Shown here piece by piece: positions 1 to 8,600 of a stretch of DNA of 25,442 nt. Position numbers and translations under genes: made by a program. The stretch's first letter is position 1. Each line of letters begins with the position of its first letter. Origin of the DNA: a virus; the IMG/VR virus record IMGVR_UViG_3300046804_000242, positions 1 to 25,442 of that record; one strand, given 5' to 3'. The notes below the pieces were generated by a model. It searched no databases, was not told the DNA's origin, and saw only the letters and a program-made list of their open reading frames with translations.

Positions 1-8
1 GCCCCAGA

Positions 9-62
9 CCCCCCACCCCCATTCGCCAAAAAAAGGTAGGGGGGGGGTATGCCAAAAAAAAA
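9..62. repeat. Homopolymer-rich segment with a direct repeat
   Basis: This stretch is built of C6-A-C5 (9-20), A7 (28-34), G9 (39-47) and A9 (54-62). The ten bases GCCAAAAAAA occur twice, at 25-34 and 51-60. The C run (8-14) can pair with the G run (42-48). No gene is seen here. It lies at the very edge of the window, so it may be a genome or contig end, a junction between modules, or a slippage-prone tract. The sequence alone does not decide. Confidence 0.6.
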
Positions 63-63
63 T

Positions 64-92
64 TTGAAGAACGCCGATTGACTGTGTATAAA
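64..92 (+). promoter_or_regulatory. Sigma70-like promoter for the secreted FnIII gene
   Basis: A -35 box TTGAAG (64-69, 4 of 6 matches) is followed after exactly 17 bases by a -10 box TATAAA (87-92, 5 of 6 matches). Transcription would begin near 99, just at a small hairpin (CCCAC 102-106 with GTGGG 115-119) and about 30 bases before the ATG at 128. The call rests on box match and spacing only. Confidence 0.55.
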
Positions 93-127
93 GCGGCAAA
101 CCCCACAACTACTAGTGGGTTACTCCT

Positions 128-691
128 ATGAAAAACTATTTAGCCATTATTGCCGCCGCCATTCCGCTGACAGCGGCGGGATACACGCTAGGCGGCAGCA
201 TAACGGGCTTCAGTAGCGGCTCGTATCTTGTGCTGCGGCTGAATAACATAACGAGCCGCATAGTCCCAGCAGGCGCAACGTCCTATAGGTTTTCTACGCA
301 ATTCTCTACGGGCCAGCCCTATGTCGTGTCCATAGGGATACAGCCATCAGGGCTGCGATGCACAATTGCCAATTCCGCCGGAGTGTTTCAGTCAGCCAAC
401 ATTACCAACGCCAATATCACCTGCGTCAATCTGACCTCCACTCAGTTGTCGTGGTCGTTGCCAACCATGAACACGGACGGAACGCCGCTGACTGACCTGA
501 CGGGCTATATGGTGTATTACGGAACAGATCCGACTTTCGCTACGAAAGTAACAAAGTTTATCTCCACCCCTAATCTCTCAACCACGATTAGCAATCTAGC
601 GGTAGGCAGCACCTACTATTTCGCTGTGGCATCCGTGTCCGCTTCTGGTGGCACGGGCAATAGATCCAATTCGGTCAGCGTTAAGTTGTAG
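128..691 (+). CDS. Secreted fibronectin type III protein
   Basis: A 187-aa protein with an N-terminal signal-peptide-like segment (Lys-2, hydrophobic 4-17, small residues before Tyr-19). There is no lipobox cysteine, so it looks exported rather than lipid-anchored. Residues about 19-100 resemble a small beta-sandwich repeat of bacterial surface proteins, with two cysteines (Cys78, Cys99) that could form a disulfide. Residues about 101-187 look like a fibronectin type III domain, with the usual Trp in the first strand and a Tyr-Tyr-Phe-Ala-Val strand near the end. A promoter lies upstream and a hairpin follows the stop codon, so it appears to be its own transcription unit. The ATG has no clear Shine-Dalgarno sequence. 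It may be a host-surface or exclusion factor, or a virion-surface protein; the function is not known. Confidence 0.75.
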   Translation: MKNYLAIIAAAIPLTAAGYTLGGSITGFSSGSYLVLRLNNITSRIVPAGATSYRFSTQFSTGQPYVVSIGIQPSGLRCTIANSAGVFQSANITNANITCVNLTSTQLSWSLPTMNTDGTPLTDLTGYMVYYGTDPTFATKVTKFISTPNLSTTISNLAVGSTYYFAVASVSASGGTGNRSNSVSVKL

Positions 692-697
692 AATTTT

Positions 698-721
698 AAT
701 CCCGTGGAATTAGACGGGTTT
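698..721. terminator. Weak hairpin, possible bidirectional terminator
   Basis: CCCGT (701-705) pairs with ACGGG (714-718) around an 8-base loop. Flanking A/T pairs extend the stem through one mismatch. T-rich sequence follows on the + strand and A-rich sequence precedes it, so it could stop transcription from both sides. It sits between the stop of the secreted protein (691) and the stop of a possible minus-strand ORF (722-720). Confidence 0.4.
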
Positions 722-836
722 ATTTGGTTGTTTTATTTTTGAGAACAATCGTTGCAAAATATGCAGCAACTAAAAAAATAACCGCGCCGATAATACAAAT
801 AGCTGACAGACCGAGATAAATCGTATATGGTATGGC
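720..836 (-). other. Possible minus-strand membrane peptide, no standard start
   Basis: This 38-codon open frame on the minus strand lies in the 172-base gap between two + genes. Its core is a run of about 25 hydrophobic residues (Ile, Leu, Val, Ala, Phe, Gly), followed by a short basic tail (Lys-Asn-Lys-Thr-Thr-Lys). This is the layout of a single-pass membrane peptide. A TAG codon closes the frame at 839-837, and no ATG, GTG or TTG lies inside it. It would therefore need a rare start such as ATA or ATT, or be the remnant of a broken gene. Its 3' end faces the hairpin at 698-721. Chance is a real alternative. Confidence 0.2.
803..831 (+). promoter_or_regulatory. Possible promoter for the terminase genes
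   Basis: CTGACA (803-808, 5 of 6 matches to the -35 consensus) is followed after 17 bases by TATGGT (826-831, 4 of 6 matches to -10). It would start a transcript near 838, about 25 bases before the small terminase ATG. The evidence is sequence match only. Confidence 0.35.
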
Positions 837-863
837 CTAAATTAATTCACCGAAGCCGATTCT

Positions 864-1442
864 ATGCTGAAAGACAAATCCACCAAGGTACGCCCAAAAG
901 CCGGACGTAAGCCCCACGAACCGACAGAAGTGTCGCGCAATCAAGTACTTGCGTTCTGCGGCATGGGTCTGACCCACGGGCAGATATGTAAGCTATTGGA
1001 TATTAGTACCCCGACCCTCTACAAGAACTATAGGGCCGAACTCGACACCGGTGAGGCGCGGATGAACTTTAATGTCGCCAATAACTTGTACAACATTGCC
1101 ACCGACCCGACACACAAGAGCGGCGCACAAGCCGCGATGTTCTGGATGAAGACCCGCGCCCGCTGGCGGGAGACCAACAGACTGGAACACACCGGCCCAG
1201 ATGGACAACCAATTGCAACCAATAACACTTCCGTGCGCACGATTGATGCCAGCGTGCTGAACTCAGATCAGCGCCAAGCGCTTAGAGAGTTGATGGAGTC
1301 AGCGCTTGCGACCGCCCTTCAGAACAGCAGCGCAAACGGAAATCTGATAGAGCAATCCAATTACGCCGATGAGGACGAGGAAGAGGAAGAATCCCGTGAA
1401 GAAGAGGATGATTCCGCAGAGGATGAGGAAGGCGAAGTATAA
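864..1442 (+). CDS. terS: Terminase small subunit
   Basis: A 192-aa DNA-recognition subunit of the packaging motor. It binds the packaging site on phage DNA and hands it to the large subunit. Residues about 24-60 fit the helix-turn-helix of small terminases: a Gln/Val helix, a Gly-Leu-Thr turn, and a helix carrying Cys-Lys-Leu-Leu-Asp-Ile-Ser. A helical middle (about 65-105) carries Ala-Ala-Met-Phe-Trp-Met-Lys followed by Arg-Ala-Arg-Trp-Arg-Glu, typical of this family. The last 25 residues are nearly all Glu, Asp and Ser, an unusually acidic tail that may mimic DNA or regulate binding. The stop codon overlaps the ATG of the large subunit (TAATG), so the two are probably translationally coupled. 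The start has only a weak ribosome binding site. Confidence 0.85.
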   Translation: MLKDKSTKVRPKAGRKPHEPTEVSRNQVLAFCGMGLTHGQICKLLDISTPTLYKNYRAELDTGEARMNFNVANNLYNIATDPTHKSGAQAAMFWMKTRARWRETNRLEHTGPDGQPIATNNTSVRTIDASVLNSDQRQALRELMESALATALQNSSANGNLIEQSNYADEDEEEEESREEEDDSAEDEEGEV

Positions 1443-3070
1443 TGTCTGCATTGCCTAAGATAGATATCAGTAAGTTAGATCCGAGGCAGGTTCTAAAAGA
1501 TATCGAACGTGCCGACTGTGAAGACAGTCTATACGAATTCTTAAAGCATGCGTGGAAATATATTGACTCAAGCCCGTGGAAGGACGGTTGGCCTATTGAG
1601 GCAGTCGCGGAACATCTTCAAGCGGTTGTAGACGGCGACATTAAGCGCCTGATTATTAACATCCCACCGCGTATGGGCAAATCGAGCATTACAAGCGTGG
1701 CATTGCCCGCGTGGACTTGGGCGCAGCCAAACAGAAGCCCCACCAGTGGGCCGGGTGTCCAATTTCTTCATGCCTCTTATGCCAACCAACTTTCACTAAG
1801 AGATTCTGTTAAGAGCCGCCGACTCATCGAAAGCCCGTGGTATCAATCACACTGGGGTGAGCGGTTTGAACTTAACAGCGATCAGAATACTAAGAGCCGC
1901 TTCAGCAATGACAAAGGCGGCGAAAGGTTGATTACTTCGATTGGCGCTGCTGTAACTGGTGAAGGCGGCAGCATTATTGTAATCGATGATCCGAACGCCG
2001 CCAACGAAGCTTTTAGTGAAGCAACCATCGAAGCCACGAAAGAATGGTGGGATGGAACGATGTCTACGCGCTTGAATGATCCGAAGACCGGTGCGTATGT
2101 TGTGATTCAGCAAAGACTCGCCGAAGATGATTTGACCGGACACATCTTGAGTAAAGATGACGGTGAGTGGACGCACTTGTGTTTGCCGATGCGCTATGAA
2201 GCCAGCAGATCTTTTGTAACTACGATTGGATGGAAAGATCCACGCGAAGAAGAAGGCGAACTATTGTGGGAAGAGCGTTTTGGTGAGCCTGAAGTAAAAA
2301 AATTGGAGAAGACCCTAGGGCCATTTGCCGCCGCGGGTCAGTTGCAGCAACGCCCTGAGCCTGCTGGTGGCGGCGTGATCAAGCGCGACTGGTGGCAGCT
2401 TTGGCCTGACAATGCTTTTCCGCCGATGGACTTTATTGTCGCCAGCTTAGATACCGCTTACACGACAAAAACCGCTAACGACTACAGCGCATTGACTGTG
2501 TGGGGAATATTTACTGACGATGTCGTGGCTCAACCGACTCGAATGATTGATAACAGCGGTCGACCTAACTATGTGGATCGCAATTATGTCGAGGGAGCGC
2601 CGAAGGTGATGCTGATGCACGCTTGGCAAGAGCGCTTAGAGCTTCACGAACTAGTTGAAAAGGTTGCCAGAACGTGCAAGTCTTTGAAAATTGACAAGTT
2701 AATCATCGAAAATAAGGCTGCAGGTATCTCTGTAGCGCAGGAAATGCGCCGTTTGTACAGCAATGACGGGTTTGCGGTGCAATTATCTGACCCGAAATCG
2801 CAAGATAAGCTGTCTCGCTTGTATTCTGTGCAGCATTTATTTGCCGAAGGGTTGATTTTTGCGCCGGATCGCGCTTGGGCAGACATGGTTATCACACAAG
2901 TGGGTCAATTTCCGAAGGGAAAGCATGACGACTTGGTCGATACTGTGTCGATGAGCCTGCGTCACCTGCGAGAAATTGGGTTACTGACCCGTTCGCCTGA
3001 ACGAATTGCCGAATTGGAATCGCAAAAGACCTATCCCGGACGCGAATCTGTCCCTTTATATCCAAGTTGA
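1442..3070 (+). CDS. terL: Terminase large subunit (ATPase and nuclease)
   Basis: This 542-aa motor protein translocates DNA into the prohead and cuts it. The N-terminal ATPase has a Walker A motif Pro-Pro-Arg-Met-Gly-Lys-Ser (residues 75-81) and a Walker B motif Ile-Ile-Val-Ile-Asp-Asp-Pro (178-184, acidic pair Asp182-Asp183). The C-terminal RNase H-like nuclease has the first catalytic Asp in Ser-Leu-Asp-Thr-Ala (Asp337), a central Ile-Ile-Glu-Asn-Lys segment, and the last acidic motif His-Asp-Asp-Leu-Val-Asp (Asp496, Asp497, Asp500). Length and motif order are normal for the Terminase_6 type, and all key residues are present. It starts inside the stop codon of the small subunit. Confidence 0.97.
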   Translation: MSALPKIDISKLDPRQVLKDIERADCEDSLYEFLKHAWKYIDSSPWKDGWPIEAVAEHLQAVVDGDIKRLIINIPPRMGKSSITSVALPAWTWAQPNRSPTSGPGVQFLHASYANQLSLRDSVKSRRLIESPWYQSHWGERFELNSDQNTKSRFSNDKGGERLITSIGAAVTGEGGSIIVIDDPNAANEAFSEATIEATKEWWDGTMSTRLNDPKTGAYVVIQQRLAEDDLTGHILSKDDGEWTHLCLPMRYEASRSFVTTIGWKDPREEEGELLWEERFGEPEVKKLEKTLGPFAAAGQLQQRPEPAGGGVIKRDWWQLWPDNAFPPMDFIVASLDTAYTTKTANDYSALTVWGIFTDDVVAQPTRMIDNSGRPNYVDRNYVEGAPKVMLMHAWQERLELHELVEKVARTCKSLKIDKLIIENKAAGISVAQEMRRLYSNDGFAVQLSDPKSQDKLSRLYSVQHLFAEGLIFAPDRAWADMVITQVGQFPKGKHDDLVDTVSMSLRHLREIGLLTRSPERIAELESQKTYPGRESVPLYPS

Positions 3071-3080
3071 GTATATTTTT

Positions 3081-3308
3081 ATGCAAGAATTTTCAAATTT
3101 GCGCGTTAATGCCAGTTGTACGCTGGAATTGGTGCAGGAAATACCAAAAAAGAAATGGGAAGTGACAGTGACAGGTCTTGCACCGTATGATTGCACTAAA
3201 GTGTATACTCTTGCCGCCGATACTGATAACCAAGCGGCACAAGATGGATTGTGCTTATTTGTTTTAGAGATGCAAAAACAGCATGATCCTAGTTTGAAGG
3301 ATAAGTAA
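3081..3308 (+). CDS. Small hypothetical protein between terminase and portal
   Basis: A 75-aa protein beginning Met-Gln-Glu-Phe-Ser-Asn-Leu. The frame also has an ATG at 3006, but that one lies inside the large terminase gene and the first 25 codons would be terminase shadow. The ATG at 3081, ten bases after the terminase stop, is preferred. It looks like a small mixed alpha/beta domain with four cysteines or fewer and a Lys-rich end. It lies one base from the portal ATG, so it belongs to the same transcript. I do not recognise the family. Small proteins at this place are common in podoviruses and are usually of unknown role. Confidence 0.6.
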   Translation: MQEFSNLRVNASCTLELVQEIPKKKWEVTVTGLAPYDCTKVYTLAADTDNQAAQDGLCLFVLEMQKQHDPSLKDK

Positions 3309-3309
3309 T

Positions 3310-5649
3310 ATGCCATTAACGCCCGGCTTAGTTCCGAACATACGTCAAGTAGCTCCTGACGAACCTGAATTGCCTGAAGAGCAAGACGTTGTCGTGGAAC
3401 ACGCAGATGAAGGCGGAGATAAAGCTGTTACGGATGGCAAAGGCACAATTATTCAGATTGATCACGGAGATGGGTCAGTCACTATTGCGTTAGATGGTGC
3501 ATCACTTGGCGAGACTGAAGACAAGCAGCCAACTGAATGGTTTGATAACTTAGTAGATCAGATCAGCCAAGATGAACTGAACCGCATTTCCAGCGAACTG
3601 TTACGCGGAATCTCTGACGACATCGAATCACGCCGTGAATGGGTAGAAGATCGGGCCAGTGGTATCAAGCTGATGGGCTTGAAGCTGGAAGTTCCGGGCC
3701 TACAGGGTGCATCTGACGGTGCGCCTGTTGAAGGTATGTCGAAAGTGCGACATCCATTGTTGCTTGAAGCTGTTCTGCGCTTCCAAGCCAATGCTCGTTC
3801 TGAATTATTGCCAACCGATGGCCCAGTTAAGATTCGCAACGATGATAACAACGCGGATCTTTCTGAAGACCAGCTCGCAAACGCACTAGAACGCGATTTG
3901 AACCACTATCTCACTGCAGTGGCTACAGAGTACTACCCTGATACAGATCGCATGCTGCTGATGCTTGGCTTCGGCGGTACGTCATTCAAGAAGGTATACA
4001 ACTGTCCACTGCGCAATCGCCCAGTGTCGGAGACTGTAGATGCTGACGATCTGATCGTTAACAACTCAGCCACAGATTTGAAAAATGCCAAGCGTATTAC
4101 GCACCGCACTTACATGCGGCCTTCCACAGTTAAACGTCTACAGATTCTGGGGGTGTATCGCGACATCAATTTGATGACTCCGAACTCCCCAAATCTGGAC
4201 AGCTTACAGCGCGAAGAAAAAGCGCAGCAGGGCTTACGACCAGAAGCATCCAACCCAGATGATCGTGATCGAGAGATATACGAATGTTATTGCGAGTTGG
4301 ATATTCAGGGCTTCGAGCATAAGCATAAAGGTAAACCTAGCGGTCTGGAGATTCCATACCGCGTAACTATTGATGTAAGTTCAAGGGAAATTCTTTCAAT
4401 TGTACGAAATTACACTGAAGAAACTCAAGAACTTCCTGAAGCAAAAACCAGTTTTGTTAAGTACACGTTTGTTCCGGGCATCGGGTTCTACGACATCGGG
4501 CTGCTGCACATTCTTGGCAATACCACTAACGCAATTACCGCCGCTTGGCGTGAACTGCTGGACGCTGGTATGTACTCCAACTTCCCCGGCTTCCTGATGG
4601 CAGACTTAGGCGCTCGTCAGAACACCAACATCTTCCGTGTGCCTCCCGGCGGCGGCGCTCTGGTGAAGACTGGAGGCATGCCGATAAGCCAAGCCATTAT
4701 GCCACTGCCCTATCAACCGCCATCTCAGGCACTAATGCAGTTGGTCGGCGACATGGCCCAAACCGGGATGCGCATCGGAGGTACTTCTGAACAGCAAGTG
4801 GGCGAAGGCAAAGCTGATGCGCCAGTAGGTACTACGCTTGCCATGATCGAGCAGGCCACCAAGCTGATGAATGCGGTGCATAAGCGCTTACACGCCGCGC
4901 AAGCTGAGGAGTTTAAGCTGATTGTTGAATGCTTTAAAGAAAACCCTGAGTCATTTTGGATGCGTAAGTGCAAATCCAAGACCCAGTGGGACGAAGAAAC
5001 ATTCATGCGTGCAATCGATAATTGCGAACTGGTTCCACAGGCTGATCCAAATACATCAAGCCATGCCCAGCGCATTATGAAGATCACTGCATTGAAGCAG
5101 TTAGCCGCTTCTAACCCATCGATGTACGATCCAATCGCAATCGACACTGCAGCATTGCAGGCCATTGGTTACAGCAATCCGCAACAGTTCTTTGCTCCGC
5201 CTTCTACTCAGTCCAAGCCACCACCTGAAATTATCCAAGCTCAGGCCAAGGTTGCTAACGATACCAAGGCTGCTGACGCTAAGATGATCGAAGCCAAGGC
5301 CAAGGAAGCTGAAGCAATGGCGAAGATCCAGCAGGGTGCATTTGCACCTAAGCCTTCTGGTGGATTGTCTGGCGCTCCTCAGCAAGTCGATACTGAAGTC
5401 GAAAAGGCAATGGCACGCGCTAAGTTAATGGACGCTCAGACCAAGCGCGAAGAGCTGATGCTGAAGCATAAAGACACAATGCTTGAAGACCGTAATCGCG
5501 ACTTGGATCGTCAGAGTCGTGATCGAACTCAAAGCATTGAATTGCTACGAGACATCATCATGCATCCAGATGCTGCAAACATGCTGAAGGGTCAGATCTC
5601 ATCTCTGACAGATCGTTTGGGTAACAAAGGCAATAAAGGCGAAGAGTAA
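3310..5649 (+). CDS. Portal protein (P22-like)
   Basis: This 779-aa protein should form the dodecameric ring at one capsid vertex through which DNA enters and leaves. Its length fits the long P22-type portals rather than the shorter siphovirus type. The first 90 residues are acidic and probably flexible. The core (about 95-560) carries family features: the stretch around Lys-Val-Arg-His-Pro-Leu-Leu-Leu-Glu-Ala, Met-Leu-Leu-Met-Leu-Gly-Phe-Gly-Gly-Thr, and an Asn-Ala-Ile-Thr-Ala-Ala-Trp-Arg-Glu-Leu helix. Residues about 610-760 are rich in Ala, Lys, Glu and Gln with coiled-coil character, like the C-terminal barrel that extends into the P22 capsid. The ribosome binding site is AAGGATAAG just before the ATG. 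It follows the terminase genes closely and is almost joined to the polyvalent gene. Confidence 0.9.
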   Translation: MPLTPGLVPNIRQVAPDEPELPEEQDVVVEHADEGGDKAVTDGKGTIIQIDHGDGSVTIALDGASLGETEDKQPTEWFDNLVDQISQDELNRISSELLRGISDDIESRREWVEDRASGIKLMGLKLEVPGLQGASDGAPVEGMSKVRHPLLLEAVLRFQANARSELLPTDGPVKIRNDDNNADLSEDQLANALERDLNHYLTAVATEYYPDTDRMLLMLGFGGTSFKKVYNCPLRNRPVSETVDADDLIVNNSATDLKNAKRITHRTYMRPSTVKRLQILGVYRDINLMTPNSPNLDSLQREEKAQQGLRPEASNPDDRDREIYECYCELDIQGFEHKHKGKPSGLEIPYRVTIDVSSREILSIVRNYTEETQELPEAKTSFVKYTFVPGIGFYDIGLLHILGNTTNAITAAWRELLDAGMYSNFPGFLMADLGARQNTNIFRVPPGGGALVKTGGMPISQAIMPLPYQPPSQALMQLVGDMAQTGMRIGGTSEQQVGEGKADAPVGTTLAMIEQATKLMNAVHKRLHAAQAEEFKLIVECFKENPESFWMRKCKSKTQWDEETFMRAIDNCELVPQADPNTSSHAQRIMKITALKQLAASNPSMYDPIAIDTAALQAIGYSNPQQFFAPPSTQSKPPPEIIQAQAKVANDTKAADAKMIEAKAKEAEAMAKIQQGAFAPKPSGGLSGAPQQVDTEVEKAMARAKLMDAQTKREELMLKHKDTMLEDRNRDLDRQSRDRTQSIELLRDIIMHPDAANMLKGQISSLTDRLGNKGNKGEE

Positions 5650-5651
5650 TC

Positions 5652-8600
5652 ATGCTAGACCCTAAAGCTATTAAAAAAGCTCTGCTTATAGCCAAGGGTC
5701 TGCCTGACCGCCGAACGATGCATTTCTCAGAAGTGGGTAAGCGCATACCAGAATTGGAAGCTGGCGCTAATAAAGTTAATGCTGGTGAGATGTCTGGTAG
5801 CGAATATCAACAGCTAATAAATCAACACAAGCCTGTATACCCATACGAAAGCGTGCCTAACCCTGCTTCGTATGAGGAAATACATCGTGCGCTTTCTGCC
5901 ACTGATCCTCGCAAAGTTTCAAAAATTGGAAAGCTTGCCGATTATCCAGAAGGCCATCCAGTTGCATTGCGCTTAGATATCCCTGCGTACGAGAAGCAGG
6001 GTGTCTGGGTTCCAACAATACACGAAGGAAATAAGACTATCGCGCACGAAGGCGCTGCTCATATTTCCGATGCAACATTTAACGCAAACGAAAATAAGGG
6101 AATTAAGATTGCTGCTGGCGGTCAAAAAAATCCTTACGCTGTTATTAACGGTAAGCTCAAGAAGACTTCTACCGCAGACATTCATAAGTTAGCGCAGCAG
6201 TATCTCAATCATCCTGACTGGCGACAGGTCGGTATGGATCCAACTCGACACGGGTATTTCTATGATCGACATACTCAGGAGCCTATTGAACACGCAGAAG
6301 AAGTGCTGCAGGTCGGGCCATTAGTGCTGGCTAAGAATCCTACCTACGGTGATAAGTCCAAGTACAAATATGCAGACGGCGGCATCATTGGCAAGCCAAG
6401 CAGAATGCAACGTGCCGAGATGCGTATGCAGCAGGGTCTATCGCCTATTGAGAAGGGCGAGACCAACATCAATGTATATCACGGAACTGCGCACACTTTT
6501 CCGCCTGTTGAGGGTGCGCCATTAGGAAAGTTCGATTCCAGCAAGATCGGTACAGGAGAAGGCGCACAAGCTTATGGACACGGGATTTATGTGGCGCAAA
6601 ATCCAAATGTAGCTAAAGATTATCAGCTTTCAACATCAAAACATCAGTTTTTGACAAATGATGGTAATTTTGAACCACGCGAATTAGAACATTTGAATGT
6701 CCGTGCAAAAGCGTTGTCAGGTGATTTGGACACAGCTATTGAGAAAGCTCGAGAATTATCTAAACCAAATTTAGATTATCCTGAAACTGCCGCAAAAGCA
6801 GCTAGAGATTTGCAAAAATTAGAAAAGTTAAAAGCCAGCGGAGGTATACGCAAAAATCCGGGGCTTCTCTATACCGCAGATTTACCTGACGAACACATAG
6901 ATCGTATGTTGGACTGGGACAAGCCATTTAACAAACAACATCCGTATGTACAAAACGCATTAAAATCATCAGGAATTTATAAACAATATAAAGACAATTT
7001 GTCTAATTTTGCATCTCCAATGTCTAGTCGAAATAAAGACATGAAAGGTGGAAATATTCACGCCTTTATGGAGCATTTATCAGGTGGAGATTCTGCTAAG
7101 GCATCCGAAACATTAAGGAAAATGGGTATTCCCGGAATTAAGTATTTAGATGAAAGATCGAAATTCTTAGGCAAAGGAACTCAAAACTTTGTCGTATTCC
7201 CCGGCGAAGAACATAACCTTAATATACTTGCCCGTAAAGCAGAAGGCGGGGATGTTGAAGCGCCTCAACAGCCAGAGGACACCACGCCATCCCGTCAGTT
7301 GAACGAATATGGGCTATATAGCCACGCTGCAGAAGCTGCAGATGCGCTGAAGCAGGATAAAGGCTCACCACAGCAAATGATTGCTGCGCTGAAAGGCGTG
7401 AAGCCTGACGAACTATATTGGTCTGGCGTGCATAACGCATTCAAAGACCAAAAGACAATCACCAAGCAACAGCTTGCAGATCATTTCCGTAATGCCTTAC
7501 CGAAGATGTCGGTTAAGACACTTACGCCTACAGAAGGAACGATGAATGATCCAAAAGCAAAATATGCAGGATGGACTGCAGAAGGAAAGATAAGAAGCAG
7601 CAAGCAGCCAAATCTTTCTACTAATTACAGAGAAGTTTTGCAGACTCTGCCTTTGAACGATATGAATCCTGCTATCGGAAACACCGATGATGCAGAAAAG
7701 GATTTTACTAGCTCCCACTGGCGCGAGCCTAATATCGTATCTCATGTAAGATTATCTGATCGAGAGACTCAGCCGCCACAGCAAAAAGCACCTAAAGCAC
7801 CGCCATCAGATTCTTCTGTGATGATAAAGATGAATGGAGTGGAGGCCAATAGGTACAGCGAAGCTTGGAAGACTCCTCATAAGAATATATTTGTAACTCC
7901 AAGTATTCAGAAGCGTAATAAATATGTTCTTACTCACGGGCCTTCTGGTGGATCAATATCAAGCAATCCTGTTGATTTCTATCATGCAATGAGCAATGCC
8001 ACTAAGCTTGCAGAAAAATATCCTCATGTATTTGATCTGGACAGAGAGGGACTTGTAAATTTTATTGCAAACCCACAAAACAAAGAAACTGTAAATGGTG
8101 TTAGAGAAATAGTTAACTCAGATCCACCTGAATTGCCAGCTTCAAAGAAAGCAAAACCATTTACTAAAGAAAAGATTCTTCACGTTGACGAGTCTCAGAG
8201 CGACTTTGGTCAAGCGCTTAGAAAGCATACTGATAAATTTAATGAAGCAAAAGAAAAGATACAGAAGTTAAAAGATGAGCATAACTTTCATAAAGGTGAA
8301 CTTGAAAGATTGGTTAAAGAAAACCCACATCTAGTAGATGAAACCGGAAGACCAATGACAGTTTGGGACTTCAGAGAAAGATTTCCAAATCTTGATCAAA
8401 TGACAGATGAACAAAAAGAACAGTTCAATCGAGATAATAAAAATTGGAATTTGCTGCATTCTCACGAAAGAGATGCTGACAACAAGAGAAGAGCTATTAC
8501 TTCTTATACCAATGATCTTTCTGCTGAACAAAAGATGTTGCTAGATCTTCCAAAGTCTCCATATGTGGATAACACATCGAAGTGGACTGACCTCAATGTA

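Noticed and set aside
111-116. ACTAGT palindrome as an operator
   Set aside because: Six bases inside a hairpin loop are too short to support an operator call.
3006-3080. An earlier ATG for the 75-aa protein
   Set aside because: The extra 25 codons lie inside the large terminase gene; the ATG at 3081 falls just after the terminase stop.
4725-5165. A 146-codon minus-strand open frame inside the portal gene
   Set aside because: It lies fully inside a well-supported + gene and shows no recognisable domain; it is a frame shadow.
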